NCBI GenBank assembly: GCA_946406035.1
Contig: CAMJJG010000025.1
Location: forward strand, 1-40,398
Direction: 5' to 3'
DNA from: an uncultured Prevotellaceae bacterium
GTDB taxonomy: Bacteria > Bacteroidota > Bacteroidia > Bacteroidales > Muribaculaceae
Length of the DNA: 40,398 bases
Shown here: piece by piece, positions 33,261 to 40,398 of the stretch
Position numbering within the stretch: position 1 is the first letter of the stretch
Layout of the letters: each line of letters begins with the position of its first letter
The notes under the pieces: model-generated
The model's input: only the letters and a program-made list of their open reading frames with translations
What the model was told of the DNA's origin: nothing
Database searches by the model: none
Made by a program: the position numbers and the translations under genes

Positions 33261-34101
33261 CAGCATCAGACTCACCATCATCGCCCTGGCGATGACCCTG
33301 CTTGCCGCATGCGGCACCATCAAGAAGACCAACGTTACGACACCCGGCAATGCGGGCCAATCGGCCACAACACCCCAGGGGGCGACGACAACCGACCCCT
33401 GTGACGCCGTCATCGCCACACTGGGCGGCTGGCGCACGATGCAGACGGGCGGCAACATCTCGCTCAAGGGCAGCAGCAGCTTCTCGTCGGCGATACAGGT
33501 GCGCATGGTGCGCGACCAGGCCATTTTCATCTCGCTGAGGCCCATGCTGGGCATCGAGGTGGGACGCCTGCTCATCACGGCCGACAGCCTGTATGCCGTC
33601 GATAAAATCCACAAGCGCTACATTGCCGAGAAAGTCTCGCTGCTCACCGCCGGCATACCGGTCACCGTGAGCGACGTGCAGGACATCTTCCTGGGCAGGC
33701 CGTTCATCATTGGCAAGGGCACCCTCGACGAGGCTCTCAAGTCCCAAGTCGCCACCAGTGACACCGGCCACGGCGTCGTCCTGTCGCCCACCGAGCACTA
33801 CAAGGGCTATGGCTACACCTTCACCTTTGACAAGGCCAACCGCATCACCGCACTCAGTATCGCCCCTCAAGGCTCCACCAAGCCAGCCTACCAAGTCAAG
33901 TACAACGACGTGAAGGGAACCACGGCCGGCAACATCGCACACGGCATCACCGTCAACGCCACCATTGATAAGAAAAACCTCAATTTCGGGCTCAACTACA
34001 AGAACATCGACTGGAACGGCAACGTGAAAATCGAGCGAGGCATCCCCAACAACTACACACGCATGCAGGCCGCCGACCTGTTCTCGATTTTCTCGAATTG
34101 A
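33250..34101 (+). CDS. DUF4292 family lipoprotein
   Basis: The 283-residue protein has a lipoprotein signal peptide with lipobox LLAACG (acylated Cys21), so it is membrane anchored. A Thr/Ala-rich linker covers about 22-50. The rest is predicted beta-rich (ISLRPMLGIEVGRLLIT, NRITALSIAPQGS, and a C-terminal FGLNYKNIDWNGNVKIE), as in the LolA/LolB-like fold proposed for DUF4292. Function is not established; a role in lipoprotein or lipid carriage is only inference from the fold. It overlaps the TPR gene and is the last gene of the dut operon here. Confidence 0.88.
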   Translation: MKNNSIRLTIIALAMTLLAACGTIKKTNVTTPGNAGQSATTPQGATTTDPCDAVIATLGGWRTMQTGGNISLKGSSSFSSAIQVRMVRDQAIFISLRPMLGIEVGRLLITADSLYAVDKIHKRYIAEKVSLLTAGIPVTVSDVQDIFLGRPFIIGKGTLDEALKSQVATSDTGHGVVLSPTEHYKGYGYTFTFDKANRITALSIAPQGSTKPAYQVKYNDVKGTTAGNIAHGITVNATIDKKNLNFGLNYKNIDWNGNVKIERGIPNNYTRMQAADLFSIFSN

Positions 34102-34153
34102 GGCGCCAAGCGTTAGAAAGAGATAAGAGGCGAGGCCCTAAAGCCTAAAATAA

Positions 34154-34180
34154 AACGCCCCTTTCTGCGTTATCTTTTAT
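34154..34180 (+). terminator. Weak terminator candidate after the DUF4292 gene
   Basis: AACGC (34154-34158) and GCGTT (34167-34171) form a 5-bp stem with an 8-base loop, followed by ATCTTTTAT. Short stem, so weak evidence. The rest of the 286-base spacer to 34387 holds only a 7-bp inverted repeat at 34343-34359. Confidence 0.3.
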
Positions 34181-34342
34181 ATAAGTCAAGTTTTTAAAGC
34201 GGCCTAGCCACTTTAGACAACTTGAGGTCAAAGGATAATGGTTAATGGTTAACGAACAGGCCCAAATCCTGTTTTTCAAGAATTTTTCCTGAACAGGGAT
34301 GGCATTTTCATTAGGCATCAACCCTTAAACACAAAACAGTGA

Positions 34343-34359
34343 GAAAGTTAACAACTTTC
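34343..34359. promoter_or_regulatory. Inverted repeat upstream of the TonB-dependent receptor gene
   Basis: GAAAGTT (34343-34349) and AACTTTC (34353-34359) are perfect complements 3 bases apart, 28 bases before the start codon. The position suits an operator. I found no TAnnTTTG promoter for this receptor gene. Confidence 0.35.
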
Positions 34360-34387
34360 GAAACTTATATATAAAGTATTTTAGTCA

Positions 34388-36769
34388 ATGAACTTCCATT
34401 CCCGCATCATATCGTTGATGGCGTGCCTGTTGTGCGCCACAGTAGCCTTCTCCCAAGTCAAGATCACCGGCAAGGTAGTCGATGCCGCTGGCGAGCCCAT
34501 CGAGTTTGCTACCGTGCGCCTGCTGGGCACCGCTGTGGGCACCAACACCGACACCAAGGGGCAATATGAGCTCTCAGTCCCCAAGGCCGACACCCTGATG
34601 GTCGAATTCTCCTGCCTGGGCTACTCCACCGTCACCCGGCAGCTCATCAAGCCCGAAGGAACCGTCACCATCAATCCCAAGCTATATGAGAAAACGCTCG
34701 AATTGGGCGAAGTCGAGATCACCGAGTACAAGAAGCAGACCAACTCGATGCAGGGCATCGACGTGGAAATGCTCAAGCGCACCCCCGATGCCTCGGGAGG
34801 CAGCGTCGAGGCCGTGCTGACCACCATGGCAGGCGTCAGCTCCAAGAACGAGATGTCGTCACAGTACATGGTGCGAGGAGGCTCCTATGACGAGAACAGC
34901 GTCTATATCAACGGCATCGAGGTCTATCGCCCGCAGCTCATCAGCAGCGGCCAGCAAGAGGGAATGAGCATCATCAACCCCGACATGGTGCGCAAGGTCG
35001 ATTTCTCGACCGGCGGCTTCAGTGCCGCCTATGGCGACCGTATGTCGTCGGTACTCGACATCACCTACCGCGAGCCACAGGCCTTTGAGGGAGCCATCGC
35101 CGCCAGCATGCAGGGCGGCAGCCTCATGCTGGGACACAGCACCCGTCACTACAGCCAGATGCACGGCGTGCGCTACAAGCGCAACTCATCGCTCATGGGA
35201 TCACTCGAGAGCAAGGGCGAGTATGACCCGCAATACTTCGACTACCAGACCAGCCTCGTGTTCAAGCCCACCAGCAAGCTGCGCATCGCCCTGCTGGGCA
35301 ACGTCAGCATCAACGACTACCGCTTCACGCCCGTCAACCGTGAGACCAGCTTCGGCACCAGCGAGGAGGTGCGCTCGTTCACCGTCTACTTCGATGGCTA
35401 TGAGAAAGACAAGTTCCAGACCTATTTTGGAGCCGGAGCAGCCACCTATGCCTTCAACGACAAGGGAACCGACATCACCCTGCAAGCCTCGGGCTACCGC
35501 ACCGACGAGCTCGTGGCCTATGACATCCACGGCGAGTACTGGCTCGACCAGGCAGGGCAAGAGCTGGGCGTGGGCAAGTACCACGAGCACGAGCGCACCC
35601 GCCTCAAGATGAACGTCATGGACTTCACCCTCAGGGGCAACGTCGGCATCAACAACAACAGCATCTCCTGGGGCGCATCACTGCGCAAAGAGGACATCTA
35701 TGACCGCTCACGCCAGTGGCAGTGGCGCGACAGCGCGGGCTACTCGTTGCCACACATCCCCAACCAGGTCAACGTCATCTTTACCGAGACCTCGAGCAAC
35801 GACCTCAACACCACCCGCATCGCTGGATGGCTCATGGACACATGGCGCTTCACCACCAGTGCAGGCTACTGGTCGCTCAATGCCGGCCTGCGCGTGTCGC
35901 ACTGGAACTTCAACGGCGAGACCCTCGTCTCGCCACGCGCCAGCTTGGGATTCGTCCCCGAGCGCAACGGTAACCTCTCGTTGCGACTGGCAGGAGGCGT
36001 CTATTACCAGGCACCCTTCTACAAGGAGTACCGCCAGCAACTCATGGACACCCTGGGCAACCGTACCATACTGCTCAACAAGGACATCAAGTCACAGCGC
36101 AGCATCCAGGTCATCCTGGGCACCGACTACACCTTCCGCGCCCTCGACCGCCCCTTCAAGTTCACCGCCGAGGCCTATTACAAGAACCTCTCCAATCTCA
36201 TCCCCTACGAGATCGACAACCTCAAGCTCGTCTATAGCGGCATCAACGACTCCAAGGGTTACATCGCCGGCGTGGACATGAAACTGTTCGGTCAGTTCGT
36301 CGAGGGAACCGACTCATGGATCAGCCTCTCGCTCATGAAGACCCAAGAGACCCTCAACGGCGTCAAGGTGCCCCGACCCACCGACCAGCGCTACAGCATC
36401 GCCCTATTCTTCACCGACTACTTCCCCAACATTCCCCGGTTGAAGTTCAGCCTCAAGGGCGTCATCAGCGACGGTCTGCCCACCACCGCGCCACACCTCA
36501 CACGCGCCGACTCTTACGTCCGCCAGCCCGCCTACAAGCGCGTCGACGTCGGACTGAGCTACGAACTCATCGGCAAGGAACACCGTCCCCTCAGCGGCCT
36601 GTTCAGCCACTTCAAGGAAATCTGGATAGGACTGGACTGCTTCAACCTTATGGACATCAGCAACGTCAGCAGCTACTACTGGGTCACCGACGTCAACAAC
36701 GTCCAGTACGCCGTCCCCAACTACCTCACACGCCGCCAGCTCAACGTGCGCTTCTCAGCCAGTTTCTGA
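34388..36769 (+). CDS. TonB-dependent outer-membrane receptor with carboxypeptidase-regulatory-like N-terminal domain
   Basis: The 793-residue protein has a signal peptide (residues 1-22, ending VAFSQ). A carboxypeptidase-regulatory-like Ig domain follows at about 23-110 (KITGKVVDAAGEPIEFATVRLLGT). The plug domain covers about 120-225 (SVEAVLTTMAGVSSKNEMSS, then YMVRGGSYDENSVYINGIEV). An outer-membrane beta-barrel, rich in aromatic strand ends, runs to the C-terminus, which ends in a phenylalanine (RFSASF) as outer-membrane proteins do. It imports a ligand using TonB energy. It is shorter than SusC proteins, and no SusD partner is adjacent, so the substrate is more likely a metal complex or small nutrient than a glycan; that is inference. 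Confidence 0.93.
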   Translation: MNFHSRIISLMACLLCATVAFSQVKITGKVVDAAGEPIEFATVRLLGTAVGTNTDTKGQYELSVPKADTLMVEFSCLGYSTVTRQLIKPEGTVTINPKLYEKTLELGEVEITEYKKQTNSMQGIDVEMLKRTPDASGGSVEAVLTTMAGVSSKNEMSSQYMVRGGSYDENSVYINGIEVYRPQLISSGQQEGMSIINPDMVRKVDFSTGGFSAAYGDRMSSVLDITYREPQAFEGAIAASMQGGSLMLGHSTRHYSQMHGVRYKRNSSLMGSLESKGEYDPQYFDYQTSLVFKPTSKLRIALLGNVSINDYRFTPVNRETSFGTSEEVRSFTVYFDGYEKDKFQTYFGAGAATYAFNDKGTDITLQASGYRTDELVAYDIHGEYWLDQAGQELGVGKYHEHERTRLKMNVMDFTLRGNVGINNNSISWGASLRKEDIYDRSRQWQWRDSAGYSLPHIPNQVNVIFTETSSNDLNTTRIAGWLMDTWRFTTSAGYWSLNAGLRVSHWNFNGETLVSPRASLGFVPERNGNLSLRLAGGVYYQAPFYKEYRQQLMDTLGNRTILLNKDIKSQRSIQVILGTDYTFRALDRPFKFTAEAYYKNLSNLIPYEIDNLKLVYSGINDSKGYIAGVDMKLFGQFVEGTDSWISLSLMKTQETLNGVKVPRPTDQRYSIALFFTDYFPNIPRLKFSLKGVISDGLPTTAPHLTRADSYVRQPAYKRVDVGLSYELIGKEHRPLSGLFSHFKEIWIGLDCFNLMDISNVSSYYWVTDVNNVQYAVPNYLTRRQLNVRFSASF

Positions 36770-36802
36770 CGGGCGATTCATTGGCTAAAAAATCACAGGC
36801 GA

Positions 36803-36835
36803 TTGCAGCAAAATCAAAAGTTTTTATTACTTTTG
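36803..36835 (+). promoter_or_regulatory. Promoter of the ROK kinase gene
   Basis: TTG (36803-36805), 22 bases, TACTTTTG (36828-36835). Spacing is longer than usual; the -7 element is exact. Leader of about 50 bases. Confidence 0.5.
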
Positions 36836-36891
36836 TCCCACTACACGACTAACATCCGTAATTATCAACCTATAAAAAAAGAACCAAAATC

Positions 36892-37854
36892 ATGGCAAAA
36901 CCTTATGTAATCGGTATCGATATGGGCGGAACCAACACCGTCTTTGGTATCGTGGACGCTCGCGGCAATGTGCTGGCCAGCAGCTCCATCAAGACCGCCA
37001 AGCACAGCGACTTCAATGACTACATCGACGAGCTGCACACCGAGTTGACTCGTCTGATCAAGGAAGCTGACGCCGAAGGCAAGATCAACGGCATCGGCAT
37101 CGGAGCCCCCAACGGCAACTACTATACTGGCCTGATTGACCAGGCTCCCAACCTGCCCTGGCCCACGCCCATTCCCCTGGCCGAGATGGTCACCCAGAAG
37201 TTTGGCATCCCCTGCCTGATTACCAACGACGCCAACGCTGCCGCCATCGGCGAGATGACCTATGGCGTGGCTCGCGGCATGAAGGATTTCATCATGATTA
37301 CCCTGGGCACAGGCGTTGGTAGCGGCATCGTGGTCAACGGCCAGATGGTTTACGGCCACGACGGCTTTGCCGGTGAGCTGGGACACGTGATCGTCAAGCG
37401 CACCAACGGGCGCGTGTGCGGCTGTGGCCGTACTGGTTGCCTCGAGGCCTACTGCTCGGCTACCGGTGTTGCCCGCACAGCCCGCGAGTTCCTCGAGCTG
37501 CGCAACGAGCCTTCCAAGCTGCGCGACTATGACATCGAGTCCATCACGAGCAAGGACGTGTATGACTGCGCCATCGCCGGCGACAAGCTGGCCAAGGAGA
37601 TATTCAACTATACGGGTACCATCCTGGGCGAGGCTCTTGCCGACTTCACCAATTTCTCGAGTCCCGAGGCATTTGTGCTGTTCGGCGGACTGACCAAGAG
37701 TGGCGACCTGATCATGAATCCAGTCAAGGAGGCCTTCGAGCGCAATGTGCTCGGTATCTACAAGGGCAAGGTAAAGATCCTCATCAGCGAGCTCAAGGAG
37801 AGCGACGCCGCCGTGCTGGGAGCCAGCGCGCTGGGTTGGGAAGTGAAAGACTGA
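36892..37854 (+). CDS. ROK family sugar kinase, probably glucokinase
   Basis: The 320-residue cytoplasmic enzyme phosphorylates a hexose with ATP. The phosphate motif GIDMGGTNT is at residues 8-16. The sugar and catalytic site NDANAAAIGE (catalytic Asp) is at about 117, and the ATP motif LGTGVGSGI at about 140. The ROK zinc motif reads CGCGRTGCLE (about 181), and HDGFAGELGH supplies the zinc-binding His. Substrate specificity (glucose, N-acetylmannosamine or other) cannot be fixed by eye; glucokinase is the usual annotation for this branch. A small lipoprotein gene follows 27 bases later and is probably cotranscribed. Confidence 0.93.
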   Translation: MAKPYVIGIDMGGTNTVFGIVDARGNVLASSSIKTAKHSDFNDYIDELHTELTRLIKEADAEGKINGIGIGAPNGNYYTGLIDQAPNLPWPTPIPLAEMVTQKFGIPCLITNDANAAAIGEMTYGVARGMKDFIMITLGTGVGSGIVVNGQMVYGHDGFAGELGHVIVKRTNGRVCGCGRTGCLEAYCSATGVARTAREFLELRNEPSKLRDYDIESITSKDVYDCAIAGDKLAKEIFNYTGTILGEALADFTNFSSPEAFVLFGGLTKSGDLIMNPVKEAFERNVLGIYKGKVKILISELKESDAAVLGASALGWEVKD

Positions 37855-37881
37855 ATCAGGCTAAGCTAATTATCAACCAGC

Positions 37882-38283
37882 ATGAGGAACATCATCATTA
37901 TCCTGGCTATTATCGCCCTGGCCGGCGGGTGCTTCACGTCATGCAACGAGAAGCCCAAGAGCTACCGCTTTGTCAAAGTGCTCATCGACGGCAAGGAAAC
38001 CGAGGAACAATTCACGGCCAAGAACGACACCGACGCCCTAAACCAGTACTTTGACCGCATGCAGAAGGTCATTGTCGAGAATATCGACAAGGCCCAGGCG
38101 CCCTACAAGTCAATGTATGTCATCTCGCCCGAGGGAGACACGCTCAACACTAACGAGGAGCTCCTGCGCGCCGTGATGGAGTCCATGCCCCAGATGCCCG
38201 CCATGCCGCAGCCCGGAGCCATGCAACCAGCAACCACCCAGAAGATGGTGCCACTGGACAAGGCGCCTCGACCCGGCAAATGA
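37882..38283 (+). CDS. Small putative lipoprotein, hypothetical
   Basis: I do not recognise a family. The 133-residue protein has a signal peptide (MRNIIIILAIIALAGG) with two possible lipidation cysteines (Cys17 in LAGGC and Cys21 in FTSC). The mature part has a charged alpha/beta segment (about 28-80) and a C-terminal Met/Pro/Gln-rich tail (MPQMPAMPQPGAMQP) that is probably disordered. It follows the ROK kinase by 27 bases, and a bidirectional terminator lies downstream. Confidence 0.8.
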   Translation: MRNIIIILAIIALAGGCFTSCNEKPKSYRFVKVLIDGKETEEQFTAKNDTDALNQYFDRMQKVIVENIDKAQAPYKSMYVISPEGDTLNTNEELLRAVMESMPQMPAMPQPGAMQPATTQKMVPLDKAPRPGK

Positions 38284-38320
38284 CAGCCACTGACTATCGT
38301 CATCCACTCAATAACACACA

Positions 38321-38361
38321 AGAAACCCCGCAGCCACATCGGCCCGGGGTTTCTTGTTATT
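38321..38361. terminator. Bidirectional intrinsic terminator between the lipoprotein and rplQ genes
   Basis: AGAAACCCCG (38321-38330) and CGGGGTTTCT (38345-38354) are perfect 10-bp complements with a 14-base loop. T-rich tails follow on both strands (TGTTATT on plus, TGTGTGTTATT on minus). It serves both convergent operons. Confidence 0.85.
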
Positions 38362-38390
38362 CAAGAGTAGAAGAAGTATCTTCTTGTACT

Positions 38391-38864
38391 TTACTCTTCG
38401 GTCTTGGGAGCTTCCTCGGCAGCAGGAGCAGCTGCTTTCTTGCGGCTGCGGCGAGTCGTCTTCTTGACGGCGGCCTTTTCCTGGCTCTTAGCCTCGAGCA
38501 TAGCGTCATTGAAGTCAACGAGCTCAATGAAGCAGGTCTTGGCATTGTCACCCAGACGGTTACCCAGCTTCAAGATGCGGGTATATCCACCGGGACGGTC
38601 AGCGATCTTGGCAGCGATGGTCGAGTAGAGTTCCTTAACGGCCTCTTTATTCTGGAGGTGCTTGAAGACCAGGCGGCGCGATGCGGTGGTGTCGTCCTTT
38701 GCCCTGTTGATCAGGGGCTCGGCGTAGATGCGCAGGGCTTTAGCCTTAGCGAGGGTCGTGATGATGCGCTTGTGCATGATGAGCGAGATGGTCATGTTGG
38801 CCAACATGGCATCACGATGGGCGCTCTTACGGCTCAGATGGTTGAATTTCTTATTATGTCTCAT
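38391..38864 (-). CDS. rplQ: 50S ribosomal protein L17
   Basis: This large-subunit protein has 157 residues. The core is typical ([20 protein letters not shown] start; [32 protein letters not shown]). The last 35 or so residues form a Lys/Arg/Ala-rich tail ([14 protein letters not shown]) that bacterial L17 proteins of about 120 residues lack, but which is normal in Bacteroidetes. It is the last gene of the alpha operon, 6 bases after rpoA. Confidence 0.98.
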   Translation of the reverse strand: MRHNKKFNHLSRKSAHRDAMLANMTISLIMHKRIITTLAKAKALRIYAEPLINRAKDDTTASRRLVFKHLQNKEAVKELYSTIAAKIADRPGGYTRILKLGNRLGDNAKTCFIELVDFNDAMLEAKSQEKAAVKKTTRRSRKKAAAPAAEEAPKTEE

Positions 38865-38870
38865 CGTTTA

Positions 38871-39863
38871 TTACTCTTTTTCTAATTTGTATTTTGTGAT
38901 ATCCATGCCAAAGTGCAGATTGAGAGTGGCCAACAACTCCTCGAGTTCGCTGAGCGACTTCTTACCGAAGTTGCGGAACTTGAGCAGGTCGGTCTTGTTG
39001 AAGACCACAAGTTCTCCGAGTGTCTCGACCTCAGCCGACTTCAAGCAGTTGAGGGCGCGGACAGAGAGGTCCATGTCAACAAGTTTGGTCTTGAGCAACT
39101 GCCTCATCTTCAATACCTCCTCGTCAAACTCCTCGTTGCCGTTGCTCTCGGTGTTATCGAGAACGATTTCACGGTCGGTGAAGAGTTGGAAGTGCTGGAT
39201 GAGAATCTCGGCAGCGCCCTTGAGAGCGTCCTTGGGATGAATGGAACCATCGGTGGTGATCTCGATGACGAGTTTCTCGTAGTCGGTCTTCTGCTCAACG
39301 CGGAAGTTCTCGACGGCGGTCTTCACGTTCAGGATGGGCGTGTAGATCGAGTCGATAGCGATCACATCGATGGGGTCATTGGCGTTGCGGTTCTCCTCGG
39401 CAGGAACATATCCCCTACCCTTGTTGATTGACAATTCAATCTGGAAACCGCTCGAGGGGTCGATATGGCAAATCTCGAGATCGGGGTTGAGAACCTCGAA
39501 CGCGCTCAGGACCTTGCCGATGTCGCCCGCCTTGAAGACGCTTTGACCTGAAACCTTGACAACGGCCTTCTCAGTGTCGGTGTCTTCAACAATGCGTTTG
39601 AGTCTCACCTTCTTGAGGTTCAGGATGATGTTGGTGACATCTTCCTTGACACCGGGGATGGTGGCGAACTCGTGCTGCACGCCGTCGATGCGGATGCTGC
39701 AGATTGCGAAGCCCTCGAGTCCCGAGAGGAGAATGCGGCGCAATGCGTTACCGATGGTAACACCATAGCCAGGCTCCAGGGGGCGGAACTCGAATTTGCC
39801 GAACGAATTGTCGGCTTCCAACATTAAGACTTTGTCGGGTTTCTGAAATGCTAAAATAGCCAT
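38871..39863 (-). CDS. rpoA: DNA-directed RNA polymerase subunit alpha
   Basis: The 330-residue protein dimerises to start RNA polymerase assembly. The N-terminal domain has the conserved [20 protein letters not shown] segment (about 24-43) and LSGLEG. The C-terminal domain (about 265-325), which binds UP elements and activators, has [19 protein letters not shown] and [11 protein letters not shown]. It lies between rpsD and rplQ with 11- and 6-base gaps, the usual alpha-operon order. Confidence 0.98.
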   Translation of the reverse strand: MAILAFQKPDKVLMLEADNSFGKFEFRPLEPGYGVTIGNALRRILLSGLEGFAICSIRIDGVQHEFATIPGVKEDVTNIILNLKKVRLKRIVEDTDTEKAVVKVSGQSVFKAGDIGKVLSAFEVLNPDLEICHIDPSSGFQIELSINKGRGYVPAEENRNANDPIDVIAIDSIYTPILNVKTAVENFRVEQKTDYEKLVIEITTDGSIHPKDALKGAAEILIQHFQLFTDREIVLDNTESNGNEEFDEEVLKMRQLLKTKLVDMDLSVRALNCLKSAEVETLGELVVFNKTDLLKFRNFGKKSLSELEELLATLNLHFGMDITKYKLEKE

Positions 39864-39874
39864 GGATAAAAATT

Positions 39875-40398
39875 TTACTGTTTAGAATACAACTCGACGA
39901 TCAACTGTTCCTTGATGTTCTCAGGGATGTCCTCACGAACGGGCATGTGCAGGAGCTTACCGCCCTTTACACTGTCGTCCCATTCAATCCAGGGATACTT
40001 GCTGTGGTTGAAGCCTGCCAGTGCGTCCTGGATCACCTCGAGTGACTTGGACTTCTCACGAACAGCAACAATCTGTCCCTCGCTCACCGAGTAAGAAGGA
40101 ATGTTAACCACCTTGCCGTCAACGGTGATGTGACGGTGCAACACGAGCTGGCGGGCTGCTGCGCGCGTGGGAGCAATACCCAAGCGGTAAACAACGTTGT
40201 CGAGCCTAGCCTCGAGCAGTTGCAGGAGCACCTCACCCGTGACACCCTTCATGCGCGATGCCTTGTTAAAGAGGTTGCGGAACTGACGTTCAAGCACGCC
40301 ATAGGTGTACTTAGCTTTCTGTTTTTCGCGAAGCTGCGTGCCATACTCCGACATTTTGCGGCGGCGGTTGGCACCATGCTGGCCCGGGGGATAGTTCT
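39875..40398 (-). CDS. rpsD: 30S ribosomal protein S4, partial (5' end outside window)
   Basis: The frame continues to the right edge; about 174 C-terminal residues are present. At the edge it reads [15 protein letters not shown], which is the conserved S4 N-terminal region, so the ATG at 40354 is internal and not the start. The S4 RNA-binding domain is clear ([30 protein letters not shown] and VNIPSYSV). S4 binds 16S rRNA early in small-subunit assembly and usually autoregulates its operon. It is followed by rpoA after 11 bases. Confidence 0.97.
   Translation of the reverse strand, partial: NYPPGQHGANRRRKMSEYGTQLREKQKAKYTYGVLERQFRNLFNKASRMKGVTGEVLLQLLEARLDNVVYRLGIAPTRAAARQLVLHRHITVDGKVVNIPSYSVSEGQIVAVREKSKSLEVIQDALAGFNHSKYPWIEWDDSVKGGKLLHMPVREDIPENIKEQLIVELYSKQ

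Overview
The window is a chromosomal segment of a Bacteroidales bacterium, most like the gut Muribaculaceae/Prevotellaceae group; I cannot assign a species from sequence alone. The evidence is gene content (RprXY-type two-component pair, an EF-G2 paralogue, a DUF4292 lipoprotein, the rpsD-rpoA-rplQ end of the alpha operon) and promoters of the Bacteroidetes type (TTG/TTTG, 19-20 bases, TAnnTTTG), which I could place upstream of many genes. Coding is moderately GC-rich and intergenic spacers are AT-rich. I saw no tRNA, rRNA, insertion sequence, prophage or CRISPR array.

Layout. 1-1895 (-): the N-terminal part of a secreted protein built of 84-residue Ig-like repeats, running off the left edge. 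2353-13466 (-): a proteostasis block, read right to left as trigger factor, clpP, clpX, recQ, a double-parvulin isomerase and an M16 zinc protease. tig, recQ and the M16 gene have good promoters of their own, and terminators split the block. 13873-14463 (-): an ECF sigma factor. 14663-15842 (-): a small membrane/envelope operon (two YtxH proteins, a holin-like membrane protein, a basic hypothetical protein). Divergent from it, 16032-19464 (+): uvrA and a small helical protein whose end overlaps convergent hemW (19433-20572, -).

20736-26543 (+): an EF-G paralogue with altered GTPase motifs, the two-component pair rprX/rprY, and a PlsC-type acyltransferase. 26586-28425 (-): an acyltransferase-3 membrane protein behind a CpsB-type PHP phosphatase. 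28426-29048 is a 623-base spacer holding an interspersed palindrome. 29049-34101 (+): a large DUF3843-like protein, then the dut / TPR protein / DUF4292 lipoprotein operon. 34388-38283 (+): a TonB-dependent receptor, a ROK sugar kinase and a small lipoprotein. 38391-40398 (-): rplQ, rpoA and the 3' part of rpsD. A bidirectional terminator separates these two groups.

Most of the window is conserved housekeeping. The items most worth a second look are: the dimeric (504-base) higher-order structure of the Ig repeats; the structured RNA-like tig-clpP spacer ending in its own terminator; the EF-G paralogue lacking the G3 histidine and the NKxD motif; an orphan dockerin-like C-terminal tail behind the sigma factor; and a large imperfect hairpin inside the YtxH operon.
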